Below, in pieces: positions 35,261 to 44,873 of a stretch of DNA of 64,000 nt. The stretch comes from Pleurocapsa sp. FMAR1 (GTDB lineage Bacteria > Cyanobacteriota > Cyanobacteriia > Cyanobacteriales > Xenococcaceae), in the NCBI RefSeq assembly GCF_963665995.1, contig NZ_OY762512.1, positions 868,001 to 932,000 on the forward strand, read 5' to 3'. The position numbers were made by a program, and so were the translations under genes. Each line of letters begins with the position of its first letter. Position 1 is the first letter of the stretch. The notes under the pieces are model-generated. The model searched no databases. It saw only the letters and a list, made by a program, of their open reading frames with translations, and was not told the DNA's origin.

Positions 35261-36796
35261 CTAATTAGGTGGCTTAACTACTCCCCCTTTTATCCCTTTT
35301 ATATTTTTAATACCTTTGACGATCTCTAATGTTGATCGCCAACCTCCTGGTAACAATAACCAAAAGGCTATATAAATTAAGCCATAGGTAATAGATCTGC
35401 CTAAAAATTCTAAGAATAGGCGATCGCTCGTTATCAAACCTCTACTAAAATAGAGACAAGCTGCTGCAATAATCGAAGCTACAAAAGGTCGCCAAATTGC
35501 ACCCATAAAATCACTCCAGCCAAGAGGAGAAAACTTAAGACAATAGTTAACCGCAGGATAAGTCAACAAACAAGTTCCAATCATATATCCCATCGCTACA
35601 CCATAAGCACCCCATTTTGCCCCAATGACTACCGCAACAATCATTACTGGAGTGTGAATCAATGCCCAACGAAACTGTCTTTGAGTTTGACCAGCAGAGA
35701 CATAGAGCCATTTGGTGACGCGGTACATACTGACAACGTATACTGAAATAGCTAGCAATTTAAATAGAGGCACAGCTTCTAGCCATTGCTCTCCCACCAA
35801 TAGCAAAATCACGTTGCGCGCTTCTACAAAACAATAAGCCAAGGCGGGTAAACAAAAAGCAAAAATCGGCATTAGCCCGTGGCGAGAGTAAGATCGATAC
35901 AAATCAGGGTCATGCTGGACGCGACTGAGGCTAGATACAGCAACGTCAAACATGGGAAAGTAGACTTGTTCAAAGGGAAAATATGCCCATTTATAAGCTA
36001 TATAGTATAAACCTAAAGCGTTAGCATTGCTGACATAACCAATCAAAACGCGGTCTAGGTGCATTCCAATGCGAGTAAGAAAGCGAAAGCCAGTTAAATG
36101 CTTGCCATAGCTCAACATTGAATCTAATTCGGTGTTTGAGTTATCATCTTTAATATATTTGCTGGGTCGCCAGTCACAAATCCACCATTGAGCAATGCTT
36201 TGAGTCACCTGCATTACTGATAATTGCAATACTAATGCCCAGTAACCCCAGCCGACTAGAGCAGCAGCGATCGCAGCTATCGTACTCAACAATAGAGCAA
36301 CCAGTTCAATGATGGTTAAAGTTCCAAAGCGCATCTGTCGCTTTAACAAGGAATTATGCTGAAAAGCCAGGCAGACACTAAATGCACCTACAGCCAGACC
36401 CAAAACTATTCCTGTTAGCCTTGCATCATGGTAAAACATGGCAACAAGGGGAGCAAACAAGACCGTTATCCCAATCAGTAAAGTATTAATTTTTAGCGAT
36501 CGCCAGAATACGGCACTAGCTTGTTGCTGATCTAAAAAATCTTTTTGCACTACCGCCGTTTCTAAACCAAAGCTGCTTAAGCTGTCTACCAGTAAAAACA
36601 CGGGGGTAGCCATAGCCAATAGTCCAAAGTCTCCTGGAGTAAGTAAACGAGCCAAAACAGCGGTCGAGCCAATACCCAGAACTAACTTTAGAGGCTGAGA
36701 GGCAAAGGTAATCATACCTGAGCGGATTGACTTCTGCTTTAAATTGGCAGATAGATCGTCAGTATTAAAGTGCTGCTGGGAGGATTTCTGGGTCAT
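35261..36796 (-). CDS. Polysaccharide flippase (Wzx/MOP-type)
   Basis: 511 residues and about twelve to fourteen membrane helices. The first part, SGMITFASQPLKLVLGIGSTAVLARLLTPGDFGLLAMATP, is typical of the MOP-superfamily polysaccharide exporters (Wzx/RfbX/EpsK), and DRVLIGYVSNANALGLYYIAYKW is a second landmark. It would move lipid-linked oligosaccharide repeat units across the plasma membrane. Its C-terminus is hydrophilic and Lys/Gly-rich. In the same strand run as the sulfotransferase and glycosyltransferases that follow upstream. Confidence 0.9.
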   Translation of the reverse strand: MTQKSSQQHFNTDDLSANLKQKSIRSGMITFASQPLKLVLGIGSTAVLARLLTPGDFGLLAMATPVFLLVDSLSSFGLETAVVQKDFLDQQQASAVFWRSLKINTLLIGITVLFAPLVAMFYHDARLTGIVLGLAVGAFSVCLAFQHNSLLKRQMRFGTLTIIELVALLLSTIAAIAAALVGWGYWALVLQLSVMQVTQSIAQWWICDWRPSKYIKDDNSNTELDSMLSYGKHLTGFRFLTRIGMHLDRVLIGYVSNANALGLYYIAYKWAYFPFEQVYFPMFDVAVSSLSRVQHDPDLYRSYSRHGLMPIFAFCLPALAYCFVEARNVILLLVGEQWLEAVPLFKLLAISVYVVSMYRVTKWLYVSAGQTQRQFRWALIHTPVMIVAVVIGAKWGAYGVAMGYMIGTCLLTYPAVNYCLKFSPLGWSDFMGAIWRPFVASIIAAACLYFSRGLITSDRLFLEFLGRSITYGLIYIAFWLLLPGGWRSTLEIVKGIKNIKGIKGGVVKPPN

Positions 36797-36812
36797 GATC
36801 AGTTTATCTCCT

Positions 36813-37814
36813 CTATGCTTTTACCAAGCGTTTAATTTTGCCTAACGACCAGTCTTTTGCTAGATTTGCTTTCGCCGAGATAGTTCTTTGACTATTTAAA
36901 AAGCCGTAAAAACGTTGAACCTGATCTAAAGGTGAACGATGAGAAAAAGCGATCGCACTTTCCCATGCTGCTCGATCTATATCTTTAGATAAGTTAGGTA
37001 AATCCTGCTGTGTAGGAGGATATCCCAGCAAATCCAGCATTGGTGCTGCAACTTGTTCTACTTTTTGTTTCTGGCGATCGCTTAGTTTCGTTTGCCATTG
37101 ACCCGAACTACCTTTTCGTAGGTGCTTTGGGCTTTGCTGCTTCATGGTTTTAAAGGCAACATTATGTTTAATTTGAGCGATCGCATCTGGGGATAATTCT
37201 ATTTCTAAATAAGCCAGTAATCCTTCTAACTCACTGTCAAATGAATGTAGTAATCGCTCATAAAAAATAGGATAAATATTTAATTCTGTCTGATATTTTA
37301 AATAAACGCCTACGTGCTGCACCCATTGGCGCGTCATCTCTTCAATCCTGTTTTCTAAATAGGTTTCGGGGTTTTGTTCGTAATGGGGCGAACCGTTTTT
37401 AAGTTTATGTTCGGTAAAGGCAAATTTAGAATAAGAAATCGCTACGTCGCGAGGATCGCGAATAATATAAATAATTTTATTAAATTTGGGTAATATAGAC
37501 TTTGCTAGGGGATTTAAATTTGAATGAGTCCAGACTTGACTAGATTGCTTAATATAGCTATCTATATCGGTAATTTCTTCGCGAAAAACTCCACTAAGGC
37601 GACAGTAACAACGCTCTTCTATAGATAAAAAATCCATTGAACTTTGACCTGCAAAGCTTAATTGCCAATTCTTAGCTTGCTCTTGAATTGGGTGCTGTTG
37701 AATATAGCTGTGGTGTTCTTCTCCTGCTGAAGCAAGAATATTTTTGATAATGGAGTAAAGCCAATAATTACCGCTTTTAGGAACTCCTGCTTGTAATATG
37801 GTCATTTTTTTCAT
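36813..37814 (-). CDS. Sulfotransferase-domain protein
   Basis: 333 residues. The 5'-phosphosulfate loop is QAGVPKSGNYWLYSIIKN (PKSG..WL), the 3'-phosphate site is IIYIIRDPRDVAISYSKFA, and the late motif is RKGSSGQWQTKLS, equivalent to RKG..G.W...L of PAPS-dependent sulfotransferases. It would sulfate a carbohydrate or similar acceptor using PAPS. Its place between a flippase and two glycosyltransferases suggests sulfated exopolysaccharide, a known trait of cyanobacterial sheaths. Soluble; no signal peptide. Confidence 0.88.
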   Translation of the reverse strand: MKKMTILQAGVPKSGNYWLYSIIKNILASAGEEHHSYIQQHPIQEQAKNWQLSFAGQSSMDFLSIEERCYCRLSGVFREEITDIDSYIKQSSQVWTHSNLNPLAKSILPKFNKIIYIIRDPRDVAISYSKFAFTEHKLKNGSPHYEQNPETYLENRIEEMTRQWVQHVGVYLKYQTELNIYPIFYERLLHSFDSELEGLLAYLEIELSPDAIAQIKHNVAFKTMKQQSPKHLRKGSSGQWQTKLSDRQKQKVEQVAAPMLDLLGYPPTQQDLPNLSKDIDRAAWESAIAFSHRSPLDQVQRFYGFLNSQRTISAKANLAKDWSLGKIKRLVKA

Positions 37815-37856
37815 TTATCATTAAACATTTATCATTGGCGAGATGGAAATCTATTT

Positions 37857-39080
37857 TCAACTAATGGATCTATTAAGGGATAGATCGCCAATTGCATATT
37901 TCTCTTGGAGGCGATTATAAATCTCCAGGAAGCTTTGATTACGGTTATTTTCGCTGAATTTAGCAAGAGCGCGATCGCGTCCCATATTGCCCATTTTGGC
38001 TGCTAACTGACAGTCAGACAATAACCGAGTTAAATTTGCTGTCCAAGAGTCAACATCTCCAGGAGATGAAATCAAAAATCCCGTTTCGCCATCGACGACA
38101 ATTTCTGGTTGCGCCCCTACAGCCGAGGCAATTACCGTCGTTCCGCGCATCATCGCTTCAGTGGTAACATTTCCAAATGGTTCTGCCCACTGAGAAGGAA
38201 CTGCCTGCACCCAAGCACCTGCAAAATGCTTTTCCATTTCTGACTGCGGTAAATAGCCTAACCAAGTTACAGCATCGGCAATGCCTAAATCTTTGCTTAA
38301 ATCCTGTAAGCTGTCTTTGGCTGCACCATCACCAGCAATCATAAGCTGAGACTGAGGTACTTGAACTAAGACTTTAGCAAAGGCTCGTAGTAGAATATCT
38401 ACACCTTTTTCTGACACTAAACGTCCTGCATACACTACGGTAGGTATCTGACTTAAAGGCAGTTGCTCTTCTCTAATTGGCACACCGTTATAAACTACTT
38501 CAACGGGTCTAATTCCCGCCTCTTCTAATTTTATTTTCATTCCTTGACTTAAAGCAACCACCACATCAAAGGCATCTCGCCAATACTCCCATAGCTTATG
38601 CTGCACCATCAGCATCGCCCAAGACTGAGGAGTAAGACAGCCATTGCTTAAACAAACTGTTCCAGGTTTACTGTGGCAATCACTACCGTCGGGTAAGACT
38701 TTAGTTCCTGCGGGGCAGATTGCTTTATAGACTGCCGTTTGATATATGCAGGGGATATTTTTAAGTAAGGGCAAAATTGCTGGCGACATCTGCCACATAA
38801 ACATTCTGACGTGGACGACATCGGGTTTAAATTTCCGTAGAATTTGACGCAGCTTTAAATATGCACTGGGGTTAATAGTCTGGGACAATACTTGCAATAA
38901 AGTGTTAGTACCAAAACAGCTATAGTCAGCTAATAATTTGCTGTCCTTTACTGGTGTCGCCAAGCTAGAAAATAATCTGACATCGTGACCCAAATCCCGC
39001 AATCCTTGGCGCAACGAAAGCATTTGTAATTCTGCTCCTCCCGTTGCCGTGCCGATATCGTGAATCATCAGAATTTTCAT
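37857..39080 (-). CDS. Family 4 glycosyltransferase
   Basis: 407 residues, GT-B fold. The N-terminal half begins ILMIHDIGTATGGAELQMLSL, and the C-terminal donor domain contains VVYAGRLVSEKGVDILLRAF, LMIAGDGAAKDSLQ, WLGYLPQSEM, PSQWAEPFGNVTTEAMMRGTTVIAS (the E-x7-E motif) and GETGFLISSPGD. It shares the typical retaining GT4 layout. Several Cys residues around residues 115-150 (CPAGTKVLPDGSDCHSK, CLSNGC) are an uncommon insert that could bind metal. It ends 3 bases from the next gene upstream, so translation is likely coupled. Confidence 0.92.
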   Translation of the reverse strand: MKILMIHDIGTATGGAELQMLSLRQGLRDLGHDVRLFSSLATPVKDSKLLADYSCFGTNTLLQVLSQTINPSAYLKLRQILRKFKPDVVHVRMFMWQMSPAILPLLKNIPCIYQTAVYKAICPAGTKVLPDGSDCHSKPGTVCLSNGCLTPQSWAMLMVQHKLWEYWRDAFDVVVALSQGMKIKLEEAGIRPVEVVYNGVPIREEQLPLSQIPTVVYAGRLVSEKGVDILLRAFAKVLVQVPQSQLMIAGDGAAKDSLQDLSKDLGIADAVTWLGYLPQSEMEKHFAGAWVQAVPSQWAEPFGNVTTEAMMRGTTVIASAVGAQPEIVVDGETGFLISSPGDVDSWTANLTRLLSDCQLAAKMGNMGRDRALAKFSENNRNQSFLEIYNRLQEKYAIGDLSLNRSIS

Positions 39081-39083
39081 AGA

Positions 39084-40133
39084 TCAACGATGAACTAGTT
39101 CTCTAGTATCAGCTTGTTTGGTAGGAGAACTTTTTTGTCTCTGCTGATGTGCCTGTTCGTGGCGGGATGTCAGATAGTGATTTAGGGTTTTTTCAACGGG
39201 TGCTAATAAACCAAACATCACTAGTTTTTTAAAGAAACGATTATTTATACCCAAAGTTAGTTTATTAACTATAGGAGACAAGATCGTATCTCTGCGTCGC
39301 CAACCTAATGCTTTGTGCTTTTGCTTAAAGTAGCTGTCCTCTGCCAAATCCCATTTTTGGCGCATCCGAATCAGGCTTTTGGTTTCCCAGTCATTGCTCC
39401 AGCGCAGCATATAATAATGTAAGTCGCTCCACTGCAAAGGAACTGCGGCAACATAGGTTACTAGGCTATCTGGCTCAAAATAAACTTTGTAACCTGCTTG
39501 CATTACGCCAAGGCAAAAATCAATATGTTCTTTGGTATTAAGCATTTGTTCATCAAAATAGCCCAATTCCTCAAAGATGCTGGTGCGGACAAGCATACAG
39601 TGAAATTCACACAGTTCGGTTTCGCAACGCTGCATTTGCGATCGCATTTTTCCCGTTGCATGACCCTGCTTATACATTTTTTCGCGCATCCGTCTTCTGC
39701 CCTTGGCATCAACTACAATGCGAGACTCGCCACCTGCACAATGAATTTCTTCATGGATTGGTTCGTATTGACACATCAACGGACCAACAACTACTGCATC
39801 AGTCGTTTCGGCGCAGTCTACTAGCGTTTTAAGCCAGCCTGGCTGCACTACTATATCGTTGTCGGCAAAAACCACATATTTGGTATCAACTTTAGCCAAG
39901 CCCAAATTGCGCGCCTGATTGGGATACAGGTAATAATTAGTTCTAATAAGCTCAAACTCTTTTTGTTGGGCTTGAGCTTCCAGATATACTTTAATTGCTT
40001 GGGGAGAATTACCGTCTACGTAAATAAGCTTGAAAGGTAATTCGGTATTTTGATAAATACTTTCTAATGATTCACGAGTATAGCTAAAGCGTTCACGAGG
40101 AACGACAACTATCGTAACTAAAGGATTATTCAT
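39084..40133 (-). CDS. Family 2 glycosyltransferase
   Basis: 349 residues, GT-A fold: VTIVVVPRERFSYTRESLESIY, LIYVDGNSP, NQARNLGL, VVFADNDIVVQPGWL with the DND metal motif, then a long segment including FCLGVMQAGYKVYFEP. The shape of the variable loop (CEFHCMLVRTSIFEELGYFDE) resembles glycosyltransferases of extracellular polysaccharide loci. The C-terminal 60 residues are basic and probably disordered. Neighbours: GT4 on the 3' side, flavoprotein on the 5' side. Confidence 0.9.
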   Translation of the reverse strand: MNNPLVTIVVVPRERFSYTRESLESIYQNTELPFKLIYVDGNSPQAIKVYLEAQAQQKEFELIRTNYYLYPNQARNLGLAKVDTKYVVFADNDIVVQPGWLKTLVDCAETTDAVVVGPLMCQYEPIHEEIHCAGGESRIVVDAKGRRRMREKMYKQGHATGKMRSQMQRCETELCEFHCMLVRTSIFEELGYFDEQMLNTKEHIDFCLGVMQAGYKVYFEPDSLVTYVAAVPLQWSDLHYYMLRWSNDWETKSLIRMRQKWDLAEDSYFKQKHKALGWRRRDTILSPIVNKLTLGINNRFFKKLVMFGLLAPVEKTLNHYLTSRHEQAHQQRQKSSPTKQADTRELVHR

Positions 40134-40229
40134 ATTGTAATCTGAGTCGATTAATTTTTTAAAGCTTAGAGCAAGCGAGCTTAAAGCTATGAACCAATAT
40201 TTAAACGAAGCTAATTGATAACCAGAGGG

Positions 40230-41693
40230 TTAATTAGAGACAGCATAAGCTTGGTTTTTTAGATTGGAGTAAGCTTTTTTGCTATCGGTGAAATCTTCGT
40301 GATAGGAACGCTCAACGTTTACATTCCAGAGATCGTGTTTTTCACCCAGAATGTTTTTCGCTGCCAACAAACCAGTCAACATAGAGTGGTCGCTATTGTT
40401 ATAACGGTGCATACCATTTCGACCTACCGTTTGTAAGTTCTCAAATTTCTGGATGTATTCCTGAATTATTTCCACGTTTTGACGATACTCGTCATCATAA
40501 ACGGGATAAGCTTTAAACTGGCGAATGACCGTACCGTCTTCAATGTTAACTTCTGGATCTACTAGCCCTAAAGCTTTAACTTCACGACTAGCTAATTCGA
40601 CTAATTGCTCGTTAGACATTTGCCAAATGCGATCGCCTTCGTTACAGAAGTATTCCATTCCCAAACAGGTTTTACTCTGATCAGGCACCATTGCTTTACT
40701 CCAGTTTTTGAAGTTTTGAATTCTGCCTACCTTAAATTCAGGACTATGAATATAAATCCAGTTATCAGGAAATAGTTCAGCCTTGTCTACTACCAAAGAA
40801 ACAATCAGGAAATCGCGATACTTAAGGCTGCTAGCAGCTTTCAAAATTGCTTCTGGGGGTGCTGGATTCATTTTTTTTAGCAACAAAGATACAGGCATAC
40901 TAGATACAAAGTTCTCTCCTGCAACTTTGCTAGTTTTACCGTCCTGTTTTATGGTGACGCTATTGACTCGGTAACCATCCCGTTCTATTTCAACAACCTC
41001 AGTATTGAGATGTACGGGTGAACCTTTGCTATCTAGCTTTTGTTGAAAACGTTCCCACATTTGCCCAGGACCATATACGGGATAGTTAAATTCTTTGATT
41101 AAAGTCTTAGTATCATTACTGCCAAAAAGAGCGTTAGTAATAGCTGTTTTAAGAGATAATCCTTTAATGCGCTGTGCTGCCCAATCTGCTCTAATTTCTG
41201 TACAGGGTATACCCCAGACCTTTTCTGTATAAGTTTTAAAAAAAGTTTCAAATAAACGCTTACCAAAGCGATTAGAAACCCACTGCTCAAAGTTTTCCTC
41301 TACAGGGTTGGGACTTACTTTGGCTTTAAAATAGCTCCACATAATTAGGGTACTATTGATTAGACCTAAATTAGATAAGGCATTATAAGGTTCTAACGGA
41401 TAGCTAAAAAATTTATTTTTATAATAGATTCTTGACATCCGAGGAACTTTAATAAATTCCTTTCCCATCACTTCTTGCCAAAGCTGTTCTACTTCTCCAA
41501 CTTTAGTAAAAAACCGATGTCCACCAATGTCAAAACGGTAGCCTTTATAAGTTTCGGTGCGCGAAATACCACCAACTCGATCTGCTTTTTCAAACACAAC
41601 TGATTTTTTACCGTGCTTACTTAGTTCATAAGCAGCAGTTAGACCAGCAGGACCACCACCAATAACAACTGTCGGGATTTGATTCATATTCAT
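40230..41693 (-). CDS. FAD-dependent oxidoreductase, UDP-galactopyranose-mutase-like
   Basis: 487 residues counted from the Met at 41693 (a longer frame to 41756 adds a basic, non-homologous lead). PTVVIGGGPAGLTAAYELSKHG is the FAD-binding GxGxxG, FEKADRVGGISRT and FDIGGHRFFT follow, as in UDP-galactopyranose mutases and protoporphyrinogen-oxidase-like amine oxidases. Later segments: FKTYTEKVWGIPCTEI, PVYGPGQMWERFQQ, TVGRNGMHRYNNSDHSMLTG, the last closing the FAD site. It would interconvert a nucleotide sugar or oxidise a related precursor for the polysaccharide. The exact reaction cannot be read from sequence. Confidence 0.85.
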   Translation of the reverse strand: MNMNQIPTVVIGGGPAGLTAAYELSKHGKKSVVFEKADRVGGISRTETYKGYRFDIGGHRFFTKVGEVEQLWQEVMGKEFIKVPRMSRIYYKNKFFSYPLEPYNALSNLGLINSTLIMWSYFKAKVSPNPVEENFEQWVSNRFGKRLFETFFKTYTEKVWGIPCTEIRADWAAQRIKGLSLKTAITNALFGSNDTKTLIKEFNYPVYGPGQMWERFQQKLDSKGSPVHLNTEVVEIERDGYRVNSVTIKQDGKTSKVAGENFVSSMPVSLLLKKMNPAPPEAILKAASSLKYRDFLIVSLVVDKAELFPDNWIYIHSPEFKVGRIQNFKNWSKAMVPDQSKTCLGMEYFCNEGDRIWQMSNEQLVELASREVKALGLVDPEVNIEDGTVIRQFKAYPVYDDEYRQNVEIIQEYIQKFENLQTVGRNGMHRYNNSDHSMLTGLLAAKNILGEKHDLWNVNVERSYHEDFTDSKKAYSNLKNQAYAVSN

Positions 41694-42169
41694 AATAATT
41701 TGCCTGTAAATAATTTTGGCTCGTTTCTGTATACGTTTAACCTGTCTTGAAGGCAATCATTGATTTGGCAAGAAAACTTTCAAGGCAAAGATGATGATTG
41801 GCAATTTGAACAAATATTTATTGCAGTTGAGCATTAGTATTTTTGTTCAAACTTGCTATACGATATAGGTATTTTATAAATGTTTTTAGTGTTGCCATGA
41901 TGATGTTGTGAGCAATATTACCATGTAACCAAGCATTTTTACTCTTAACGGTAATTATAAATTCCCAAAAAATATTACGTAAGATACGCTGTGCAAACTT
42001 CATATAACTTTTACATGAAAAGCTGCTTTAGCCTGTACAAAATAAAGTTGGCGTGAAATAAAATATCTTAGATGCAGTTTAAGCTTTTAAGTTAGTGTTA
42101 TTTTAACTAAAACTAAAGTTGAAGATGCGATCGCATTTTATGAATAAAGATTTGCAGATCTAAGCAAAT
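41694..42169. other. Gap between divergent polysaccharide operons
   Basis: 476 AT-rich bases separating the minus-strand flavoprotein operon from the plus-strand GT-C-like gene, so it should hold both promoters. A HIP1 site lies near 42127. A 61-codon minus-strand frame at 41818-42003 looks like random AT-rich translation. A 26-codon plus-strand stretch ending near 41828 (ending WQFEQIFIAVEH) has protein-like composition but no start, perhaps a gene scrap. Confidence 0.45.
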
Positions 42170-43756
42170 ATGAAGACGGCGCACAGAGTAACCGTAATAG
42201 CATTACTGTGGTTAATGTTCGTTAATCCTGGTAGCATAACTAATCTTGATACTGAGCGCAGATTAAATATGTCTCACGCTTGGTGGACCAGAACTGAAGA
42301 AAGTTTTTCAGGAAACAAGGTAGTGATTAACATTAATGGGAAAAACTATGTTCCCTATGATTTGGGGCAGTCAATGCTAATGCTTCCAGGGGATTGGCTG
42401 GGAGAGAAACTGGGTCAAAATATTGACAACGAAAAAGAACGTCAATATTTTAGGGAAGCAGTTGTCAGCTTCTTAATTTTCTTACCAATAAATTTGCTAG
42501 CTGTACTAACTTGCTTTAAATTTTTACAGCTTGTTGGTTATTCAGAAAGAATTGCTGGACTATCTAGTATTGTCTGGCTTCTAGGAACTAGCGTCTTATT
42601 CTACTCTAGTTTTCATCAACAAAATAACCAAATACTGCTGTTTGTCTTAATTAGTTATCAAGCTGCTTTAGCTTATGTTCTCAAAGATAAGAAATCCCTG
42701 GCGATATTGAGCGGAGCAAGCTTAGGAGTTGCTTTTCTCATCAGAATTACTAGTATTTTATACGCAGTCAGCGTTCTGATATTTTTAATAGGATGCGTCT
42801 TTAGTAAACGTAAGTTGAAGTCATCATTTTCTAGAGCTTTTAAAGCTTTGACTTTGTGGATGACTGGTTTTGTTCCGTTTATTTTATTAGAAAGAATTTT
42901 AACCTATGTCCGTTATGGAGATTGGACAGCAACCAGCACTTCGTTACATCTACAAATATACTCAAAAGCCAGTAGCTTGGGCGATCCCAATGCTATAGTC
43001 GAGGGAGCAAATAAAGGCTTTTCCTTTTTGAAGTTGTTGACAAAGGTTCAACCAGAGGCATTGTTAGCACCTTTATTTTCTCCAGAAAAGAGCATTTTTC
43101 TTTACGATCCGCTGGTGCTGCCATGCTTAATTCTATTTTTCATCTGCCAGAAATTTTTATCTCAATACATCAAATGGTATGTTACAACTGTAATAATCAG
43201 TTTTATATTACATACATATATTTACTCTTGGACTTCCAATTGGATAACAGACGGAGTTTGGGGAGCTAGATATCATATAACCTTAGTTCATTTGCTGCTT
43301 GTTCCTCTTATTCCTTTACTGGTTAGAGGTGCTATGAAACAAGCAAAGAATATAAACATAAATTCAAGTCAGTTGGCTTTACGCTCGATTGCGAGGATTA
43401 TAATTGTGGTAGCTATCTTAATTCAATTTGCCTCTATTAGTCTAGACTTTAGCTTAGAGGCAACTCAACATACGTTAGGTGTTGGTTCTCGATTTTATAT
43501 AGTCCAACGATTTGATAATATTTTTGCAAAAATAGATCGTGCTGATAAAAACAGTCTCCATCTACCAAAAATTAAAGACAGTGCAGATAAAACTGCTTTA
43601 AAAAATAAACTACGCTGGGATTTTTTACCGTTTCTGTATCAAAATGATTTAAAAAATGATTCTTCCCTAAACAAATTTATGCCCGTATTATTTGGAGTTT
43701 GGGCATTAATTTTTATATTTGCAGCTATTACTACAGCTTGGATATTTTTTGAGTAA
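42170..43756 (+). CDS. Multi-pass membrane protein, GT-C-like
   Basis: 528 residues with about eleven membrane segments. The first outer loop holds LDTERRLNMSHAWW, where the acidic residues could serve as the GT-C catalytic site; the pattern resembles uncharacterised bacterial GT39-like proteins. Later segments: LLAVLTCFKFLQLVGYSERIAGLSSIVWLLGTS and YSWTSNWITDGVWGARYHI. It probably acts on a lipid-linked sugar outside the plasma membrane. No family can be fixed by eye. A GT2 gene follows 64 bases downstream. Confidence 0.75.
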   Translation: MKTAHRVTVIALLWLMFVNPGSITNLDTERRLNMSHAWWTRTEESFSGNKVVININGKNYVPYDLGQSMLMLPGDWLGEKLGQNIDNEKERQYFREAVVSFLIFLPINLLAVLTCFKFLQLVGYSERIAGLSSIVWLLGTSVLFYSSFHQQNNQILLFVLISYQAALAYVLKDKKSLAILSGASLGVAFLIRITSILYAVSVLIFLIGCVFSKRKLKSSFSRAFKALTLWMTGFVPFILLERILTYVRYGDWTATSTSLHLQIYSKASSLGDPNAIVEGANKGFSFLKLLTKVQPEALLAPLFSPEKSIFLYDPLVLPCLILFFICQKFLSQYIKWYVTTVIISFILHTYIYSWTSNWITDGVWGARYHITLVHLLLVPLIPLLVRGAMKQAKNININSSQLALRSIARIIIVVAILIQFASISLDFSLEATQHTLGVGSRFYIVQRFDNIFAKIDRADKNSLHLPKIKDSADKTALKNKLRWDFLPFLYQNDLKNDSSLNKFMPVLFGVWALIFIFAAITTAWIFFE

Positions 43757-43820
43757 TAATATTAGAAACTAGCTCAAATTATTTAAAAAATTAAATTACT
43801 TAAAATCAAATTAAAATACT

Positions 43821-44855
43821 ATGAACAAATCTCCTTTAATTTCGATTATTACTCCTGTATACAACGGCGGCTATCCTTTTATTTACTGCTTATTAGCCAT
43901 GTCTAGAACGCAATTTACTGACTATGAGCTAATAGTAGTAGATGATGGCTCTACAGATGAATCAGCAGCGATCGCTCATAAATTCGGCGCAAAAGTGTTA
44001 CAAACAAGTGGCAGAGAAGGTCCTGGTGCAGCCAGAAACCAGGGAGCAGAGGTAGCAAAAGGAAAGTATTTATGCTTTATTGATGCCGACTGTGAAGTCT
44101 GTGAAAATGCGATCGCCGATTTGGCTCAAAAACTCCAGTCACAACCACAGATAGATGCGTTATTTGGCTCTTATGATGATGCACCCGCAGCAACTAATTT
44201 TATAGCTCAATATAAAAATTTGATGCACCATTACGTCCATCAGCAAGGTAGCGAAGATGCTTCGACGTTTTGGTCTGGTTTTGGTGTAATTAAGCGCGAA
44301 CTCTTTTTACAATTGGGTGGCTTTGATATTGAACGTTATTCTCGTCCTTGCATCGAAGATATCGATCTAGGTTATCGACTAAAACAAACTGATGCAAAAA
44401 TTCATTTGGCTAAGGAATTACAGGTAAAGCATCACAAAGCCTGGAAGCTATTTGGCTTGATTAAAACAGATATATTCGATCGGGGTATTCCCTGGACAAT
44501 ATTGCTTCTTAGCAACAAATCAAATCGGATTAATGATTTAAACCTGCAAACCAATAGTCGTATTAGCGCAATTGCCACCTATAGTTTGCTTCTTTGTTTA
44601 TTGGCTAGTATTTTCTATGCTGCTGCAATTATTCCCAGTCTGATATTAATTATGTTGCTTTTGATTCTGAACTGGGATACATACCTGTTTTTTTATCAAA
44701 AACGTGGTTTTTGGTTTGCTTTGAGAGTAATTCCCCTGCATTGGCTATATTACTTTTATGCAGGATTATCTTTCGTCATCGGCACTTTAGCATATTGGAA
44801 AACTAACTTATTGAGCAAAGACACAATTTCTGTCGAATTTCCAGCTTCATCTTAA
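43821..44855 (+). CDS. Family 2 glycosyltransferase with C-terminal membrane segments
   Basis: 344 residues. ISIITPVYNGG, LIVVDDGSTDESAAIA, GPGAARNQGAE, CFIDADCEV (the DAD metal site) and PCIEDIDLGYRLKQ (the ED acceptor loop) mark a GT2 enzyme. Two or three membrane helices follow from residue ~250 (IATYSLLLCLLASIFYAAAIIPSLILIMLL and a later one), as in processive or undecaprenyl-linked sugar transferases. It converges on aroA with an 18-base gap and no visible terminator. Confidence 0.9.
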   Translation: MNKSPLISIITPVYNGGYPFIYCLLAMSRTQFTDYELIVVDDGSTDESAAIAHKFGAKVLQTSGREGPGAARNQGAEVAKGKYLCFIDADCEVCENAIADLAQKLQSQPQIDALFGSYDDAPAATNFIAQYKNLMHHYVHQQGSEDASTFWSGFGVIKRELFLQLGGFDIERYSRPCIEDIDLGYRLKQTDAKIHLAKELQVKHHKAWKLFGLIKTDIFDRGIPWTILLLSNKSNRINDLNLQTNSRISAIATYSLLLCLLASIFYAAAIIPSLILIMLLLILNWDTYLFFYQKRGFWFALRVIPLHWLYYFYAGLSFVIGTLAYWKTNLLSKDTISVEFPASS

Positions 44856-44873
44856 TAGGATATTACTTAACGT

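Noticed and set aside
41818-42003. 61-codon minus-strand frame
   Set aside because: Composition is that of random AT-rich DNA, it has no recognisable motif, and it sits in the promoter gap between divergent operons.
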